A stretch of 64,000 nt of DNA from Primulina eburnea (GCF_022965805.1 NC_133108.1:40246051-40310050); one strand, 5' to 3'. Shown: positions 23,251-36,700, counted from the first letter of the stretch. The notes: a model not told the origin generated them from the sequence alone. Made by a program: numbers and translations.

Positions 23251-26200
23251 ATGAGGCTGTTACAACTTGTTTTTTTGGTTGCTTTGGCATCTGGGCTCGC
23301 AGCCATTTTCATCAACATCGTTGGTTTTTCCGATCCAGGTATGAATTTGTGCGTAAAATTTATTGCTTCAATATTTTTCCTTTTTCTTATGGAATAAATG
23401 TGGTTTTCTGTCAATGATTCATGCGCAGAGGGGCCAAATAATCTTTCTAGCGAAGATCTGGAAGCCTTGGGATCATTGCGAAGTTATTTCAAAAAGTGTG
23501 TGGTGAGTTTTTACGTTTATCGTTTTCTTTACAATTTGATGATTCTGTTTTTGCATTTTTATCATTCATTGTTTTATAAATATATAAATGCTTGATAAAA
23601 ATTGCAATGAAATAGATAATATGCCGCGATTGAAAATAAAATAAAAAAAACTGTTAAAGATTGTTATCTCTTATAAAGATTTGAACATAGTGAAGGGAGG
23701 AGGAATGCCATCCAAAACAGAACGGTGGAAATTCCTTGATGTTAGATAATGAGATCTGCAAAGGAAAGGTTTGAAAGCGCAGATAATTTGAACAATGAAA
23801 GGTTTAAACTTCGTATGTCATTAATTAATTGTGTATTTGTAGCAGTTGGATGAACTAATGCAGTGAGAGATGTGAGCATCACATTTATGTTCTCAAGCTT
23901 TCAAGTAACCTTATAAAGACGTTCAACAGAATTTAGCTATCTGATCCATAATTAGAAAGATTGGTAAGATCTGCAAACGTCAACTCCTTCCAATCACAGG
24001 AATATCCCTCAGGTGACCTCTGAACAATGAATTTGGATGGTAAGGCCGAGATTAAAAATGTATTAGAATTCAAGAAGTATGGAAGATATTAGAAAGTAAA
24101 TGTTTATGGGGCTTGCCTTAAGAATTGAATTTGGTATTTGTGGTGGTTGGAGATGGACTATTGGGGTGTGAGCTCTGAGCTTTTTACTGTCAATGTTATC
24201 CTAAAATTGCACTAATTATATCCTCCCATTAACTTTCCAACTTCATGCATAAGGAGAGCTCCCGTAATTCTTCGTAGTTAATTTTGAGTTTATGTGCTTG
24301 ACTTGGTTAGCTTTTGTAGAGTTTTATCAGGTACTCTTTCCCAACTTTGAATTATGGGACAAGCACTTACTAGATAAAAGCCGGCGTTTACTGATCCAGT
24401 AGGTTGAGTTCAAGCAGTGTTATTCAATGTCTTAGGCCCATCACGACTTATCACTTTTTGGCTTGGTGATTAGATAATGAGCATTCATGTTTGTAGGCTT
24501 TTCTGATCTTTTGTGCTGATCAGATTGTTGTGTTTGAAAGTGGACAGCAGTGCTTTGTTTTACTGAACTCCACTGACCCACCCAACCAAAAGAGATTAGA
24601 TGGTTATATATCCGACTTTAAGTAACTCTTGTTAGAGGTTCAACCTCTCGTTGTTTAAAAATTGTGCGCGTTCCTTCTTTTATTGGAAAAATGTGTTTAA
24701 TGACTTTTTTTAATAAACATTCACCGAGCACCATGATTTTTTAATCATCACCCTTTAATTAATTTTTTTATGTTTGTATATATATGTGGAAATTTAGGAA
24801 ATTTGAACGAGTCTTGGTTGGCGCAATTTTTTTGCTTTATCTTAATAGGAAAATGTAGAACTGTTTTTTTATTATTTTGATTTAGTTTCTAAAACTGTTT
24901 TTTTTTTTCTGTGTGTTTATGTGGAGTTAGGATCTTGAATTCGAGGTGAGAAAAAATTATATTTACATTAACTTGCCTTGTTTTTGCTACAATTTGTTGT
25001 TGATTTGATTGGTGCCACTGATGCATTTTGATGGATCGCTCTTGATGGGCAGAGAGTCTTACAGTAGTAAAGCGAGTGTGTGGTTGTAAACTTAAGTAGG
25101 CTACTCCAGAATCCAAACGCTCATCCTTCGAAGTGTTTCTGCTAGTTCATTCCTCTGATGCAAACTTATCTTTCTTAGTTGGCTCTTACTATGGTTTTCA
25201 TGTCAAAAAAGAAAAATGGTCTGCCATTTTCGTTGTATGATTTGAGTTTATGGTGGTTTATAGAGATAGCAGAAAATACGAGTTTATCAAGATTCTGATA
25301 TATGTACTTCTTTTTATTGGTATAGTTGGTGCATCAATGGTACAACCCCACAATTTAACTGAGATTTTGTCTTGTATAATGTGTATCTATTTCACTTTGA
25401 GAGCTTCACGATCATGTGTTAGTTTTACTGCTTTAACTTTTATTTTTGTAATACACTTAATATATTTCTACATAATGCAGAATGCCAATGGATTAGGTTT
25501 ACAAGCATTAATTAGAAAGGACCCTTGTGAGATTTCTATGAAGTTTCCCAGTGATACAACTCCAAAATGGGTATGTTTCCTAGCTTGATTAAAATTGCCC
25601 CCAGCAGTCATGATGTTTTCTTGTGTATAACCACATACATGATGGCCTTCCTGATTTTACTTGGTCTGCCTTCTAGAATTTGGAGAGATATATGGTTTTA
25701 ACAGAGTTATATTTTCTAATATTTTAGCTAGTAGCAAGGATAAATTCATCATATTTAAAAATCTTATCCAGCTTTCTCACAAAAGTTCATATGTTAAACT
25801 TCTGAACAGAAAGATCCTAAAACAGGTGAACTTGAAGGGCTGTCATTTGATTTTGATCTATGTGAAGCAGTAGCTACATGGGAACAGGTCAGTTTTCAAT
25901 CTGCAAATATGTGTACTATCTTACAGAGTAAAGCCTGTTGTCAATTGATTAGTGCATTGTTTTTGTATTTTCACAAGTCTAATAAATTTCCTTCTCATTT
26001 TTCATTGTATGATGTCTGCATTTTGGAGCTCTTGATATCTGTTTCTTTTAGAATGTTATTTTATCTGCAACAATTGTTTTGTTATTTAGTGAAGACTTGC
26101 TCAGGTCAGGAATACTACCACGGTACTAACTCGAGAATTCATTGATGCTTTGCCAAATGGATGGGAGGAATATGCCTGGCAGAGGATCAATAAGGGTGTA

Positions 26201-29200
26201 CTTCTGTAAGTATTATGCTGCGAGGTGCTAACCCATTATATGTACAAATGCCCATTATAGTAAGCTTTGAATAAGTGGAGCAGAGGTTCAGAAGCATAAA
26301 ATGAACTTCAAATCATAAGCGTTGATGTTTGTGGTTGATAATAGAATAATGATTCGATTGACTTCTCCAAGTTGTGTGTCCTTGGTATCTTGTAAGTAGG
26401 CGTGATTCTTTGTAGTTTATTGAGTTTAATGTCAATCATTGTAGGCGAAGACAATAAATTTCTGCCGATTACTGAATACTGTTTTATTCACTACATTTCT
26501 GATGCCGATAGATGCCTACTACTTTTCGTTCCTCCTAATGAAATTTTTAAAAAACAAACAATATTATTTGATTTGTACATAGCACGTCTTTTTGTAAAAA
26601 GAGAGGCTTAGTGTTACATATTTAGCTGTTATACCACTTTTTGAACAATCACCTCCTTAAATACCCATTGTTGAGTAACTATTTCCATATAGACCTGTAA
26701 CACCGTCAATGATGAGATGGTGTTTAACAGGCTTTATTTGAAGAAAAATTTGATGCCCAACCTCGTGATTGTTTGCTCTCCAGATATACTTCGGTTTTTC
26801 TTATTGTCTCAATCTTATTGCTTTAATATGGCGAATAAACATTTGGTGCACTGAACAATTATGAATATGAATGCTACTTTTCAGTAATTGTAGATGGTTC
26901 GTATGCACTCTATCCCTCCACCTTCCAAGTTCGATTTTTATTTTTTTTGCTGCAGGAATCGATTTTTATTTTTTTTGCTGCAGGAATCGATGTAAGAATA
27001 AAACTTTGTGCATGGAGAAACTTGCTCTGGTGCTCCCAGACAGACCACCTTACGTACCAAGGCAATTTGGTCGATGTGCTGTTATTGGTAACTCTGGCGA
27101 TCTTTTGAAAACTAAATTTGGCAAAGAAATAGATAGCTATGACGCGGTTTTGAGAGAAAATGGAGCACCTATTCAGGTTGTCATTCTAATTTATTTAACT
27201 TCCTCTTGTGATATCCACATGCTCTCACCGTTGTCTTGTGCTTTATGCAGAACTTTTCAGAAAATGTAGGTACAAAAAGTACGTTCCGCCTTCTCAATAG
27301 GGGCTCCGCAAAAGCTCTTGATAAAGTTGCAGAGTTGTATGGTATGAATATGATACACTAGTCTTGAACATTATTCTCGTGTGGAAGTTAACAAATTCGA
27401 ATTTTCAGATAAAGGAAAGGAAGTCTTGATTGTTAAAACTACAATTCACGATATCATGAACAAGATGATCCAGGTGTTTATACTTGCCAATTTACTCTAG
27501 TAAATTAAGTTTGATCCTATGTGATTTGTGAAAAATCTAATTTTAAATACTTATCTTTCTACTTTTAGGAAATTCCAATACTAAATCCTGTATATCTCAT
27601 GCTGGGATCATCATTTGGATCAGCTGCAAAAGGTACTGGACTTAAGGCTCTTGAATTCGCTCTTTCCATATGTGACACTGTTGATATGTATGGTTTCACT
27701 GTCGATCCTGGTTACAAAGAATGGTACGTAGCCATTGGAAGAAGTTTCTGAATGCATTTGTTTTAAGTTTGTATTGTTTCTTATTTTGGAGCCTCTGTAT
27801 AACCTCAGGACCAGATATTTCTCAGAGTCTAGACAAGGCCATACTCCTCTGCATGGTAGGGCCTATTATCAGATGATGGAATGCCTTGGAGTAAGCTCGA
27901 GACTTAAATCTTTTAATGCTGAAGCTGTACAAATGATTTAGGTTTACACGATGATATTGCCTTGTCCTGCATATTCATCGTAAATCTGCACAACTGCCTA
28001 AACACGTTGATAAATTATAGGAATATAATAGAACTTTGTTTGATCACAAAGTTTGCCTTGCCCTTTGTTGCTGAGATGTTGTGAGTGATTATCTTATGGT
28101 TCTTTGTGTTATTCCCGTTTACTCTGCTAACTATATCAGTTAGAGACACATTTACTTAATATGACGAGGGTTCACTATCACAAATTTTCTGTCTAATATT
28201 TTCTCTATGTGTGTTATAAGCTTATCAAAATCCATTCTCCAATGCGGGCAGATCCCAATCGTGTTGTGAAGTGGGTACCAAGCCACGGTTTAGTTTCTGC
28301 TGCTCGGATTGCATCAGAGAAATTGTTGAGGTAATCATCAGTTGCTTTCAATTAAATTTTGTGTACTGTTCTATTTCATTCCTCATCTCATCTCATCTCA
28401 TCATCTGCAATTTGATCTTTGTATACGTTTTGCACGTGATATTTTGAGTAAGCTGTACAAATGATAAATTACTGCCTAAATTAGACCATATAATTCTTGG
28501 TATTTTTCTCTTTACCACAATTAGATGGTTCAACATACCAAAAAAAATTTTATTATTGCAAAATTCCCTATCATCATTGGGTGCTACAAGTGGATGGAGC
28601 CCCGAAGCCAATTATCTTGGTTGAGGAGGTTGGATGTAAAAAATTTGTGTTCTTGCCATTTTTCTCCAATTTCCAAGCAAATCATTTGCGCCCATTTACA
28701 AAAATAGGCTAAAATGAAACTCATATTTCTCAATTTTCAAATGAAATAGACTATAGGATCGAAACACGCTAAAATGCCTGATTGTTGAAGCATCCTGGAC
28801 AAATTGTAATAAATGAAATTAAAGAACATTAAATTTCGTGCCACATATTCTTGTCCATGAAGCGTATTGCGGATGTCAGCCTATCGCTTTTAAGCTTTAT
28901 TTTTCTCCTATAAAGGTGCACACTTGCGATGACCTTGGTTAAATCCAATATTTCTTTTATGAAAATTAGATCTAAACTCATACATTAGTTTCTTCTTGTT
29001 GATAGGCGGGTTGGAGCAGGTTCTTCGGATCCATTAGCTGCATGTTCCATCACCGCCAAGAAACCCAAAGGAAAATCTTCACTTGCATCGGTGTCAAGCT
29101 TGAGAAAAGCTGCAGTCGAACACCAAAAATATGTAAGAGACGCCACCATGTATCCTTTGGAACACAATCCCGGACATGGTCTTCTGTGTACAGTCCCATA

Positions 29201-29201
29201 G
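23251..29201 (+). CDS. SIA2: Sialyltransferase-like protein, GT29, Golgi (SIA1/SIA2 type)
   Basis: Twelve exons: 23251-23338, 23429-23502, 25481-25570, 25810-25887, 26105-26205, 26984-27176, 27251-27341, 27409-27473, 27569-27723, 27809-27890, 28221-28330, 29006-29201. All junctions are GT-AG, phases agree, and the sum is 1323 nt (440 aa). The N-terminus [15 protein letters not shown] is a type II Golgi signal anchor. Residues 173-208 ([18 protein letters not shown]...) are the sialylmotif L and 273-303 ([18 protein letters not shown]...) the S motif, followed by [15 protein letters not shown]. Plants have little or no sialic acid; family members MGP2/SIA1 and SIA2 act in pollen growth and probably on pectin or other glycans. 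Which Arabidopsis paralog it matches is not settled. The splice acceptor of exon 6 is tandemly duplicated. Confidence 0.93.
26930..26985 (+). repeat. 28-bp tandem duplication carrying the intron 5 splice acceptor
   Basis: A unit of 28 bp (TCGATTTTTATTTTTTTTGC then TGCAGGAA) occurs twice in a row. Each copy ends in a polypyrimidine tract and CTGCAG|GAATCGAT. Only the second acceptor (exon from 26984) keeps the reading frame; using the first adds 28 nt and shifts the frame. Confidence 0.9.
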
Positions 29202-30314
29202 AGATGAAACTCGTTTCGGAGGCGAATGCTGCCACAGACACATGCACGTCTTCGTTCTTTTCGTAGCATCCACAATGGAACGCTTGTTTCACAGTGCTGA
29301 CATATTCGTTTCACTAGGATTTGCGGTATTATCTGAAGGATCTTTGAATAGAGAAGGCACGAAAGATGATCCCATGTTGCGATTGATAATACTGTCATAT
29401 TAATGTCCTCCTTTCTTCGGGTTTTCGTGGAACTCGTATTTTTCGTGTTGTCTATAGGGTTTTTAATCTTGTTCGTTGGACTGTTCCTTGGACTTTCACC
29501 TTGTCAATGTGAAGAAGTTATTTACGTTGACACAATGCATTAAAGATTTTTTTTAAACGTGATCTGGATGAAAGTTCGGATGCTTGAGCGAATCAAGAAA
29601 TTCCAGAAAAAGAAAGAAAAGAAAACGCAAATGACGTCCAGATAATTAGGTACAGTAAAAAATAACTGAAAATATGTTCTTATAAATTCAATAGCGACCA
29701 TCATCTAGAAAAAGACGTGCAGAGACGTCAATAATGCGAACTTGAGAGGATATCTCCGAAAAGCTTTATGCTATTGTGTGATATATTTTCCTTGAAATAT
29801 AATAAAGTTAATGAAATAAATTATTGTAATAAAAATATATCTATATTTAGAGCTTTTACTGTCTCGATACGAATCCATCAAATACACCCTCAACCTTTTG
29901 ATGTACACAAAGAAACTTGTATCTGGGCTGGTCCAACTTAATGGGCCACAGCATATATACTGGTTATAAGCCCAAAAACATCAGAACGCAAGATACAAAA
30001 AGCATAATACTCGGTCCAACCAGAAACATAAAAATAAACCCATCACAATTTAATGGATCAAGATATTTGGGGTCCGATTCAAGCTCGGACTTGCAAAAGG
30101 AACATAAAATAAAGCTACTATAGACAAATTGTCGCCCAACCAATCAAAAAACTCTGCCAACATTTAAACAAACAGCAGCCACAAAGTGCCAAATCCAAGG
30201 GCAAACTAGTCAATACAACTGCACAAGATCATCGTGACCAAGTATAACGGGGGTGGATCGACCAGAATTCCGACCATTTTCTGATGTTATAATAAAAACC
30301 CAATGGGTAATCAA
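29202..30314. other. Convergent 3' flanks of the GT29 and DUF7138 genes
   Basis: 3' UTRs of the two convergent genes and spacer. The short open frames at 29042-29403 overlap the last GT29 exon or its antisense strand and are shadows. Confidence 0.5.
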
Positions 30315-31109
30315 TCAAAGAGGATGTTTAATGGGCCGTTTAATCGGGCCCGACCGCGTGGAAAAATGAGAAATTACCGCGTCTCTAATGCAGGGATGAA
30401 ACGCTGGCGTTTTCCCCTCATAGATCGCATTCACGCAATCTTCGCAGAAAAATTTCTCCTCGATGTTTTTCGTGTAATCATCAAACTCTCGGGAAGGATC
30501 CATATCCAGATTGAGGTTTGGGTTTAGGTGGGTACCATAACCTGAACCAAAGTTCGGCGGATTCAATTCTCTTTCACCCCACGCTAACGGATAATTCTCT
30601 CTCTGAAACCTGAATCTCTGCAACTGATCATTCAAGTCCGCCAGCTCTGACTGCGGAATCCGGTCATAAAACGGTGAAGGCTGGTTCCGCTTCAAAAGGA
30701 TTAGACTTTTCGGAGGCGGAGGTGGTGCAGAAAACTCGATCCGATCAAGGATGAAATCGGAGAACTCAACATCGTTAGTCACTCTCTCCCTTCGGTTCCT
30801 CGACTTCCGTGACCTCTTCAAGACAACCAGGAAACGACAATCCTTCTGCCGACATATCAATCCGAAGTTTACTTTCCCGGTGATCGGGATTCTCCGGCGA
30901 TACTCTGTGAAAGGCAGCGCCGGAACCTTCCTCGTGTCGACGAGGTAAATAGAAATTTGATTAGGCGATATCCCGATCTTTTGGCTCAGCATGAGTTGAA
31001 ACGGCTTGTACTGTAAAGCAGGGTTTATTTTCACACTTCCTATGTTCATCTCCTTCTCCCCGTCGAAGAAAGCCACCGGAAACGCCGGCCCGCCGCTGTC
31101 CTCCACCAT
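30315..31109 (-). CDS. DUF7138-type protein of unknown function
   Basis: Single exon of 264 residues. The first ~110 residues (FPVAFFDGEKEMNIGSVKI, FQLMLSQKIGISPNQISIYL, RRRIPITGKVNFGLICRQKD, CRFLVVLKRSR) match the plant-specific domain I know as DUF7138, a compact ubiquitin-like-sized module of unknown function. A basic stretch (KRSRKSRNRRER) follows, which could act as a nuclear signal, then a Pro-rich hinge (SAPPPPPKS). The C-terminal part has FCEDCVNAIYEGKTPAFHPC, a Cys/His spacing (CX2C...HX2C) that could bind a metal. The first ATG is at 31109; the frame opens 18 nt further upstream only through a TTG. A TATA box lies at 31180-31188. Confidence 0.85.
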   Translation of the reverse strand: MVEDSGGPAFPVAFFDGEKEMNIGSVKINPALQYKPFQLMLSQKIGISPNQISIYLVDTRKVPALPFTEYRRRIPITGKVNFGLICRQKDCRFLVVLKRSRKSRNRRERVTNDVEFSDFILDRIEFSAPPPPPKSLILLKRNQPSPFYDRIPQSELADLNDQLQRFRFQRENYPLAWGERELNPPNFGSGYGTHLNPNLNLDMDPSREFDDYTKNIEEKFFCEDCVNAIYEGKTPAFHPCIRDAVISHFSTRSGPIKRPIKHPL

Positions 31110-31179
31110 GGCGTCAACTTTAACCAATGTTTTGATAGACCAGAAAAGGAGAAAACTGAATGACCGAAGAGAGGAATGT

Positions 31180-31188
31180 CTTATATAG
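31180..31188 (-). promoter_or_regulatory. TATA box of the DUF7138 gene
   Basis: CTATATAAG on the minus strand, about 70 bp before the ATG. A short pyrimidine-rich leader (CTCTCTTC, TTTTCTCC) follows, as is common in plants. Confidence 0.65.
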
Positions 31189-31685
31189 CGTGGGGTTGTA
31201 GGGGTATTATAGGAAATAGATTTTGGCTATGGGGGTATCTTTGGAATTGAAAATGCAGATTGCGTGGGGTTTACCGAGTGGCTTCAACAGCATACTTTTG
31301 GCAATTACTTGTGATCCAAGCAAAAGTTTGTATGCAGTTGGGTCTGTCTTTTTGGTCCTATAATCGCTGTTTTAGCACATACGCTTTTGGAAAATGCCCT
31401 TTCTTGTTGGGATTCTCGGGACGATAATTCTCTTTTTTCCACGCTTTTGACTCAAAGTCTCGACGTACTTTTCACGATATTTCCTGAAGATAATATAATT
31501 CCTTTAATAGAAAATTTATGGGTTGTGTCTAGTTGAATTAGACAACTCCAGTATTTTGATACAAAAATTATAGAGTAATTTGAAGATAGTACGTGTTCGG
31601 CAGTAATTTTGAAAGTGACGTAATGCTTAGCAATAGATTTTGTGCCATGATTAAGAAAATAGTTTAAGAACTAAAATGCAAAAAT

Positions 31686-32096
31686 ATCGATGTCTCGTCG
31701 TTTTATCAAAAGTTATACTTGGTGATAATCGTACAACTCAAATTTCTTAAATCGTACATCAGCTCAAGTACAAAAATAGCATCAACTTATGCTAATAATT
31801 TTCTTCATTTTATCCAACTAATATCATTACCAAAAGGACATTAAAATTAACAACATAACCAAAATATTTTATATATATATATATATTGTGTACATCGATG
31901 TCTCGTCGTTTTATCAAAAGTTATACTTGGTGATAATCGTACAACTCAAATTTCTTAAATCGTACATCAGCTCAAGTACAAAAATAGCATCAACTTATGC
32001 TAATAATTTTCTTCATTTTATCCAACTAATATCATTACCAAAAGGACATTAAAATTAACAACATAACCAAAATATTTTATATATATATATATTGTG
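31686..32096. repeat. Tandem duplication of a ~206-bp unit
   Basis: Two head-to-tail copies, 31686-31891 and 31892-32096, both beginning ATCGATGTCTCGTCGTTTTA and ending in an (AT)n run with TTGTGTAC. The visible difference is the AT-run length, so the duplication is recent. The unit resembles older copies near 15225-15295 and 32185-32260 (ACCAAAAGTTATAG-type block, TACAACTCAAATTTCTTAAA block), so it belongs to a dispersed repeat. Confidence 0.9.
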
Positions 32097-32335
32097 TACC
32101 CAACAATCTCTCTCAATAATTGCAATTATTGTTCTCAATGAGAATCGAAACTTTGACATTGACTCTAATACCAAATGTAGAACCGAACTATTACATCTTT
32201 ACCAAAAACTATAGCTTGTGATAACCGTTAACTCGAATATTTTAAACAATACATCAGTTTACTCTAACAATCATGAACAATTCTTACATCTAACATACAA
32301 TGACATAAAAGAAGATTTAAAAATTATGTATTTAT

Positions 32336-32901
32336 CAGTGTTCTAAAAAGCGGTAGGCGGTAGGCGGGCGGTCACTTACCGCCTAGCGCCTAGGCGTTTA
32401 GGCGGGGCCTAGGCGGCCGCCTAGGCGGTTTTTTTTTAAGCCCAAAAATATTGTGATTTTCTATGCAATAATAAATTAATAATATTTAGTATATAGATAT
32501 TAATACGTTTTTATATATTACTAATATTGGTCAATCACTATCATATGTTTGCTACAATCACTATCATATGTTTGCTACAACCTTCTCATTCCTCTCTTAG
32601 GCCCATTTGAAAACATTGTACATTGGATAAAAAGTAAGATTTTAAAGGCCCAATTTTTTTTTTAAAAAAAACAAATCCGCCTAGGCGGCGACCATCCCGC
32701 CTAGGCGGCCCGGGGGCGCTATCCGCCTAGGCGGCGACCATCCCGCCTAGGCGGCGCCCGGGCCGCCTAGGCGGCCGCCTAATGTGGCAGCGCCCAGCCC
32801 CGTCGCCCAGCCAAAAATCGAGGCGGTGGGCAACCGCCCACCGCCTAGGCGCCGCCTAGGCGCCGCCTAGGCGGTGCTAGGCGGCGCCTTTTAGAACACT
32901 G
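32336..32901. mobile_element. GC-rich hAT-type MITE with GCCTAGGCGGC repeats
   Basis: The ends are CAGTGTTCTAAAAAGCG and, inverted from the right, CAGTGTTCTAAAAGGCG. The perfect 8-bp direct repeat GTATTTAT flanks both ends (32328-32335, 32902-32909), which is the hAT signature. Just inside both ends lie arrays of the palindrome CCGCCTAGGCGG and variants (32350-32430 and 32680-32886), which contrast with the AT-rich centre. No coding capacity. Confidence 0.92.
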
Positions 32902-32909
32902 GTATTTAT

Positions 32910-33783
32910 GTACATATACATCCTCAAGGACCTCAACGGTTTAACATATGCCACCCCTGTGAAAGAAGATCAGAAATTATGGTCTTTCTTTGAACAAATC
33001 GCCTTCAAATTTCCTTCTTCCATAACTAAGATATCGAGCTTCTATGATGCAAAAGTAGAACGTCAAAAGGATCTTCATGAAATTGGTTAGAATTAGCATG
33101 CAATCAGAGATGATTATCATCGTTGGCAATTAAGTTATAATAAACTATTGGAATCATGACATATCTATATATCACGCATTTTTTTATTTATTCTTTTCTT
33201 TTGTTATGTTTTTTCCCCTTTATATACAACAGAAAATTGAATCTATATTGTAACATAGGAGTTCGTATGACCCTAAGTGCCAAAGTGATGTACTTGCTCA
33301 TGAACGACTTTACCAATGTTCAAATCAAGCTTACCATCTCGAGTCGAGCTTTTACTAATAAATTTGTATATTATAAATACTAGTAGCAAGGCATCCATTG
33401 CAAATTATATGGACAAGTGTTAAGTCCATGTTATCAAGGCATTCTGGAAGTACAGAATACATGTTAGAACAAGAAAATGTTTCTAACAGAAGAAAAGCCA
33501 ACAGACAAGATTTGCATACACATTTACCACAGGTTCAAAACAAGCAAGAAAGAAACTAAAACCGTCACCTAAATAAGAAAGGTGAAATGTCATCCTGGCC
33601 AAGGTGAATCTGACTACTGTGCTAGTAGATGGTTTTCATCTGTCACGAATTGGGAGACTCTCTCACAAGAGAAAATTAAAAAATCAACAAAGCTTCACAA
33701 AAGACATGAAGTTTATCGAAATCTGTAAATACCTATTCTCATAATTTCACAGCAAACTTGAAGCTGCCTATAGGTACCTATGC
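32910..33783. other. Spacer, nothing recognised
   Basis: Short open frames at 32908-33090 and 33156-33383 have no family resemblance. This may be the 3' flank of the minus-strand gene relic to the right. Confidence 0.4.
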
Positions 33784-36700
33784 TCATAAATCTTCCATGA
33801 TGCACCTCAACATTTGCGATGGAACCATCTGCCAGTTCTTTACCAATGGTCCTTCATTTCTGGTGTATAGACAAACGAAACCTGACCCAGACAATGGTCT
33901 AATGTAAGATTAGGAAATTGTTCGGAAGCTGTGACTGATTAGTGAAATCTTTCATTCTGCATCTTAAAAAGTAGGCTTCAATCTTCAAAATATTTTGAAG
34001 ATAGCTGAATGGAATCCCAAGTTCTTCCTCATATTTTACATGGTGTTTTCCTTCTTGGAATTCAAGATTAAATATAGGGTTAACAAAAATCAGTTAAGAT
34101 ATGTCGACCAAGTAAACATTTTTTAGACTAAATGTTTCAATCCATCACACAAGCAAAGGTGAGACAGAAGAGTTGCATGAGCCTGCTCCAAAGCTATGGG
34201 CATCCTGCCACATCATTGCCACTGATAGGCTTTCAAACGATCATATGCACTTTGAGTTTTGTATTTTTCCTCGAACGTCAAGTTTGTTTTGGTGATGGTG
34301 CCAAAATTATTAATGCATTATTTGTGTACGACACTAGAATACAATATTATAGTCGTCATTTGATAAAACCTCTAAGCTTTTGACCCGCAATGTTCAGTTT
34401 TTATGTTAAAATTCATAACTTTCAAGATGTAAAAGCTAGACGCACACCAGTAAAGTTAGCAGATTCTGTAACACTGTCTCTATTTGCATTTTGCATAACA
34501 ACAGAATTTGTCTCATCTTGCCATCTTTGTTCATATGATGGAGTACAGAGGTAATGGCACATACCCTAGTCGAACGGTTGGTAGAGGAATGAAAAAGACA
34601 GTACTAAACACTGAGCTAACCTCAGAAACCCAAGAAGCCATAACATCTAGAACAAGATTTGCAAGTTTTTTACTGCTTTGAAACAGATAAAAGGAAGGTA
34701 TCAGAAAATATTGTCTTTGTTTTACAATTATGGCTAAACTTTGAACAATATAGTTTTTTATATATATAACTTTTGTTGTTTAGACGTGTGAATGTAGTTA
34801 CATTGCAAGTGTCTCCAGCCACAATTGTTGTTCTTTTTGCATTTGGGGTTTGAGGAGTACAGATCATATACCCAATACAAACAAGGACATGGATATTATA
34901 GAGATTAATATATTCAGATACAATTCATCAGCAAATGTGGAAATTTCTATCCCAGTTTAGATTCAATTGAAATGGGATAGAAGTGTATCGAGATGTCCAC
35001 AAGGCACCAGTCACCAAATGACAAAATTGTGGATTTTCCAATATGCGACAGAGTGCCAAAGAAAAAGTAGGTAGTCAGCTTTGATCGAAGTCAAATACAC
35101 TACACAAAATTGAATTCTCCAATTCAAACAAAACAGGATGCTAAAGGATAATCGTTGTGTCTTACAATCACAAGTAAGACACAACTGAGATCAATTATAA
35201 AATTACCCGGATAAACTTGGAACCTTGAGAGTAAAGTTAGATGGAAACTTGCGTATTCCGCAATCTGGATAAGTCCATCTCTGAAGGCACAGTCCAGAAC
35301 TTCTAAAATGCGGGAAAGTATATATGGATCAAGACCTTCATCTTCTGTAGAGTTGACATGAAAGTTCATGAATAAGTTTACATTTTTTAACAGATTAACA
35401 CTTTCTCATTCTACAGAGATAATATCATACATCATTTTTTTCCTGCAAAGGATTTACTTTATCATATTTCTTGACAGCACAACCTATCTAAACTTTTGTT
35501 AATGTTCTTTCTGATACATAAAAAAAATTAACTCGCTGCTACATAAATACCTGCAAACTTGGCATTGCATGGTATCAGCGACTAAATGAGAATATGAACT
35601 TAGATCATGAACGAACAGGAAATCTATATATACATAAACATTTATTTATACGTCGACATCCATATACACACGCATATACACAATATATTCCTGTATTCCA
35701 TGAAAGGTCATATTCTGAAGAATATGGAAGAACAAAAGTCCATGCACAAAGGAGATCCAATAAGTTGCAATTGTGGAAGATGAATATAGATCACAGCAAT
35801 TGTAAATTAAAGAGATTGATCCACGAAGATGGTCACAAAGAAAACACAAAAATTAGCAGAATTTTAATCGGAAACAACTACAAAGATCTCAAAATGTCTC
35901 ATTAATACTCACACAAGCAACAAGAAACTAGTGACTGCAGAAGCAGGGAGTCGATGAAAGAGAAAAAACGAAGGCAACAAATGGCAAGTACTTGAATTTC
36001 TACACTGAGCCTTACAAACGGGCCATAGTATAGTCTGCAAAACAAGAATCACATTAATATGTAGAAAATGTAAATTAAGAAGAAGAAAACAACCAACAGT
36101 CCTCACCTTTGTCAACTTGTCTGCAGTAAAAACCCACAAGACCATACTGCATCTTGTCAATTTCACGAGAGATAGGAGAGTTCACAGGAACTTTTTGTCC
36201 AATGCAGTTAGTTGTCCCACATCAGTTATCAAGTTCCGACATTATGTGTTGGACTGGTTATAGTTGGATCACCCGTTCTACCCATAATGCTCCAAATGTT
36301 CATTCCTAAGCATGAGAGGTGTGTTAGTTGTCTAAATCAATGCATCATTGCAATAGCCATGCATGAGGTCGTTTGGTCCTTTCGACCATTCAAGAACCAA
36401 TCACTCTGTTGAGACTAGAGGGCATAAGCCATAAAGCTATCCCTCTCTAGGAATCAAGCAAAAGGTTTGGTAAGATTAAATATGCTCCTCCTGAAACCTA
36501 ACTGCTCTAGGCAAGGCATTCATCTACATTTGTAAGACACACTCACACACCATACATTATGGTATTATTATGTTTTTATGTTACACTGTTCTATATCCTA
36601 ATATCAGCACACAAAAACATCCCAATCCAAGGTTCAAAGTTTAAACAATCTAATAATCTAGTTCCAAATGTTAAGTTTCACTCAATAAATTTGAAAAAGC

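Noticed and set aside
23220..23417. 65-codon plus-strand frame at the start of the GT29 gene
   Set aside because: Wrong frame; the frame from ATG 23251 gives the family N-terminus and splices consistently.
28985..29403. 137-codon minus-strand frame and overlapping plus-strand frames
   Set aside because: Overlap the last GT29 exon, which reads through in the expected frame to TAG at 29199-29201.
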